Of a stretch of DNA of 6,431 nucleotides, positions 5,138 to 6,431 are shown one piece after another. Numbering within the stretch: the stretch's first letter is position 1; each line of letters starts with the position of its first letter. Below the pieces are notes generated by a model. It was given only the letters and a program-made list of their open reading frames with translations. It was not told the origin of the DNA and made no database searches. The DNA lies in the NCBI GenBank assembly GCA_013298265.1, contig JAAFHE010000240.1:1-6431 (forward strand), in the 5' to 3' direction. The stretch comes from Lysobacterales bacterium. GTDB taxonomy: Bacteria; Pseudomonadota; Gammaproteobacteria; Xanthomonadales; Rhodanobacteraceae. Made by a program: the position numbers and the translations under genes.

Positions 5138-6431
5138 GATGATTCTCCGTGCGGCGTCTTGCAGGTTATCCACCACAGGAAATAGGCGGCCAGCCACAGG
5201 CCGGCGAACGCGAATCCTGCGGTGGCGAAATCGAGCTGGTAGCTGAAGGACTCGTTGATGAGGCCCGGGACGTTTTCGCGAAACGTTCGTGCCACGACGA
5301 GGGCGACATAGCGCCGGCCGATATCGATCGACTGGTAGATCGATGCGCCCAGACATATCCAGGCCGGAACGATCCAGAAGAAAATCAGGCGAGGCCCGAT
5401 GGCGGACGGGCGGCGTAGCGAGGAGCCCAGCAGCAAGGCCGCCAGTCCGCCGAATACGGCGATGCTCAAGGTGCGCAGCGACTCGCTGAGCGCGACGGCG
5501 CGGCCCATCTGCTCGATGCGCTGTTCCCGTCCCGGCTTCGATGGTGCCGCCGCGGCTACCTGGAGCGAGTCGAGCACGACCGTCGTCCCGGGCAGTTCGA
5601 CGGCGGGCGGCGGCGTTGCCTGATCCGTTTTGGGCGCAGCGTTCTCGATCGGTTCCCGCAGTACCGACAGCAGTCCTTCCATCGCGATGCGGTTCGCCTC
5701 GATACCGTCCACCTGGCGCTCGATCTCCTGCAGCGTCGGCGTCGCGATCGACCAATGCAGCGGTAAGGTCGAATACTCGGACGCATACAGCGCAAATTCG
5801 ACGTACGTACCGCGCCACAGTTCCTCGCTGCATACCAGGCGTCGCAGTTGCGCTTTGGCCTGGACGGCGCGGGCGCTGCGGCCCGCATATAGCGCAACCA
5901 GCGGATCGAGCAGCTGGGGCATCAGGTACTCGCCGATGGAACGATCGTCGTCGGCCAACGCCGCTGCGGCCGTTGCGCCGGGAAAGCCGCAAGCGCTGCC
6001 GTGCCGGGACTGTGCGGTCGGCAGTGGATCGTTGCGGATCTGCACCAGTACCGGCCGGATCCGGTTACCGTAAGTGCGCTGCAGGTAGGTCAGCAGATCC
6101 GCTGCCGTGGCCGTGCCGGAATTCTCGAAATAGCCGCCGTCCACCACGCGCAGGCCGGCGCAACGTCCGGACTGATCCGGCCAGCGTCCGGCGGGGCTTA
6201 TGTAGGTGAAGCGTGCGCTGTTGTGTATCGCGGCGCTCAGCGGGATATCGAGACCTTTCAGGCAGGTGTTTGCATCGACGGCGCCGGCGAACACATCGCC
6301 GAAGTCAGCGCCCATGCTCAGCGGCGACTGGATCATGCGCTCACCGGTGCTGGCGATCGTGGTGTTCAGCAATAGCAAGGGGCGATCGGCGTGCACTCCC
6401 TGCCACAGCTCGGCCAGCGGGCGTCTAAACG
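5134..6431 (-). CDS. Patatin-like phospholipase, membrane-anchored C-terminal part (N-terminus off window)
   Basis: The frame is open to the right edge, so the GTG at 6394-6396 is not the true start. The visible 432 codons begin FRRPLAELWQG. RPLLLLNTT-x7-GERM, PLSAAIHNSARFTYISPAG and RVVDGGYFENSG match the second half of a patatin-like acyl hydrolase. The DGG Asp (codon 6139-6141) is the Asp of the Ser-Asp dyad, and the GxSxG serine must lie beyond 6431. After a middle segment with PLHW and a low-complexity Pro/Ala linker (about 5560-5640), there are three hydrophobic spans at about 5419-5472, 5335-5400 and 5167-5229, then a short hydrophilic tail ending GESS. It is therefore probably an inner-membrane lipase acting on phospholipids or other acyl esters. 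Its TGA overlaps the ATG of the next gene (ATGA), indicating translational coupling. Whether the missing N-terminus also has membrane spans cannot be seen. Confidence 0.85.
   Translation of the reverse strand, partial: FRRPLAELWQGVHADRPLLLLNTTIASTGERMIQSPLSMGADFGDVFAGAVDANTCLKGLDIPLSAAIHNSARFTYISPAGRWPDQSGRCAGLRVVDGGYFENSGTATAADLLTYLQRTYGNRIRPVLVQIRNDPLPTAQSRHGSACGFPGATAAAALADDDRSIGEYLMPQLLDPLVALYAGRSARAVQAKAQLRRLVCSEELWRGTYVEFALYASEYSTLPLHWSIATPTLQEIERQVDGIEANRIAMEGLLSVLREPIENAAPKTDQATPPPAVELPGTTVVLDSLQVAAAAPSKPGREQRIEQMGRAVALSESLRTLSIAVFGGLAALLLGSSLRRPSAIGPRLIFFWIVPAWICLGASIYQSIDIGRRYVALVVARTFRENVPGLINESFSYQLDFATAGFAFAGLWLAAYFLWWITCKTPHGESS

Noticed and set aside
5541..6209. 222-codon plus-strand open frame and neighbouring plus-strand frames
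   Set aside because: Arg/Pro/Ser-rich shadows antisense to the patatin-like gene.
6394..6396. GTG as start of the patatin-like gene
   Set aside because: The frame stays open and protein-like to the window edge and the catalytic GxSxG half is missing, so the gene starts outside.

Overview
The window is a GC-rich stretch of bacterial chromosome. Its mix of a standard gammaproteobacterial-type mscL, GCTATNNT-like -10 boxes and a C-terminal beta-strand motif common in secreted Xanthomonadales proteins suggests a gammaproteobacterium of the Lysobacterales (Xanthomonadales) type. This placement is inference. No tRNA, rRNA, CRISPR array, insertion sequence or integrase is visible.

Layout, left to right. 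The 3' end of a plus-strand, probably secreted, protein (3-173) runs tail to tail into a minus-strand gene for a 630-residue two-part protein (142-2034), and the two coding ends overlap by 32 bp. The two-part protein has an alpha-helical TPR / TRAFs-binding (DUF4071-like) N-terminal half and a trypsin-like serine peptidase C-terminal half with a complete His/Asp/Ser triad. Its Shine-Dalgarno lies inside a perfect 10-bp hairpin. Upstream on the same strand is mscL (2146-2550), the large-conductance mechanosensitive channel. After a 202-bp gap comes a minus-strand FAH-family acylpyruvase/fumarylpyruvate-hydrolase-like enzyme (2753-3439). It is divergent, across a 72-bp promoter region, from a plus-strand DUF1704 'QEGLA' zinc carboxypeptidase-like gene (3512-4792), whose -10 box lies so close to the ATG that the mRNA is predicted to be leaderless.

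The right end holds a minus-strand two-gene unit. It consists of a patatin-like phospholipase with three C-terminal membrane segments (5134-6431, N-terminus off the window) and a small Cys-rich exported protein (4829-5104). The second gene's start codon overlaps the lipase stop as ATGA, yet its reading frame is broken at the very start, by a TGA at codon 4 or equivalently a one-base excess in a T5 run. It converges on the DUF1704 gene over 36 bp filled by two palindromes.

Functionally this looks like a mosaic of separate small transcription units (osmotic safety valve, acylpyruvate catabolism, metallopeptidase) interspersed with two accessory-looking elements: the regulated TPR-trypsin protein, which resembles modules of bacterial conflict/signalling systems, and the membrane lipase plus small secreted partner. 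Neither forms a demonstrable multi-gene defence system inside this window.
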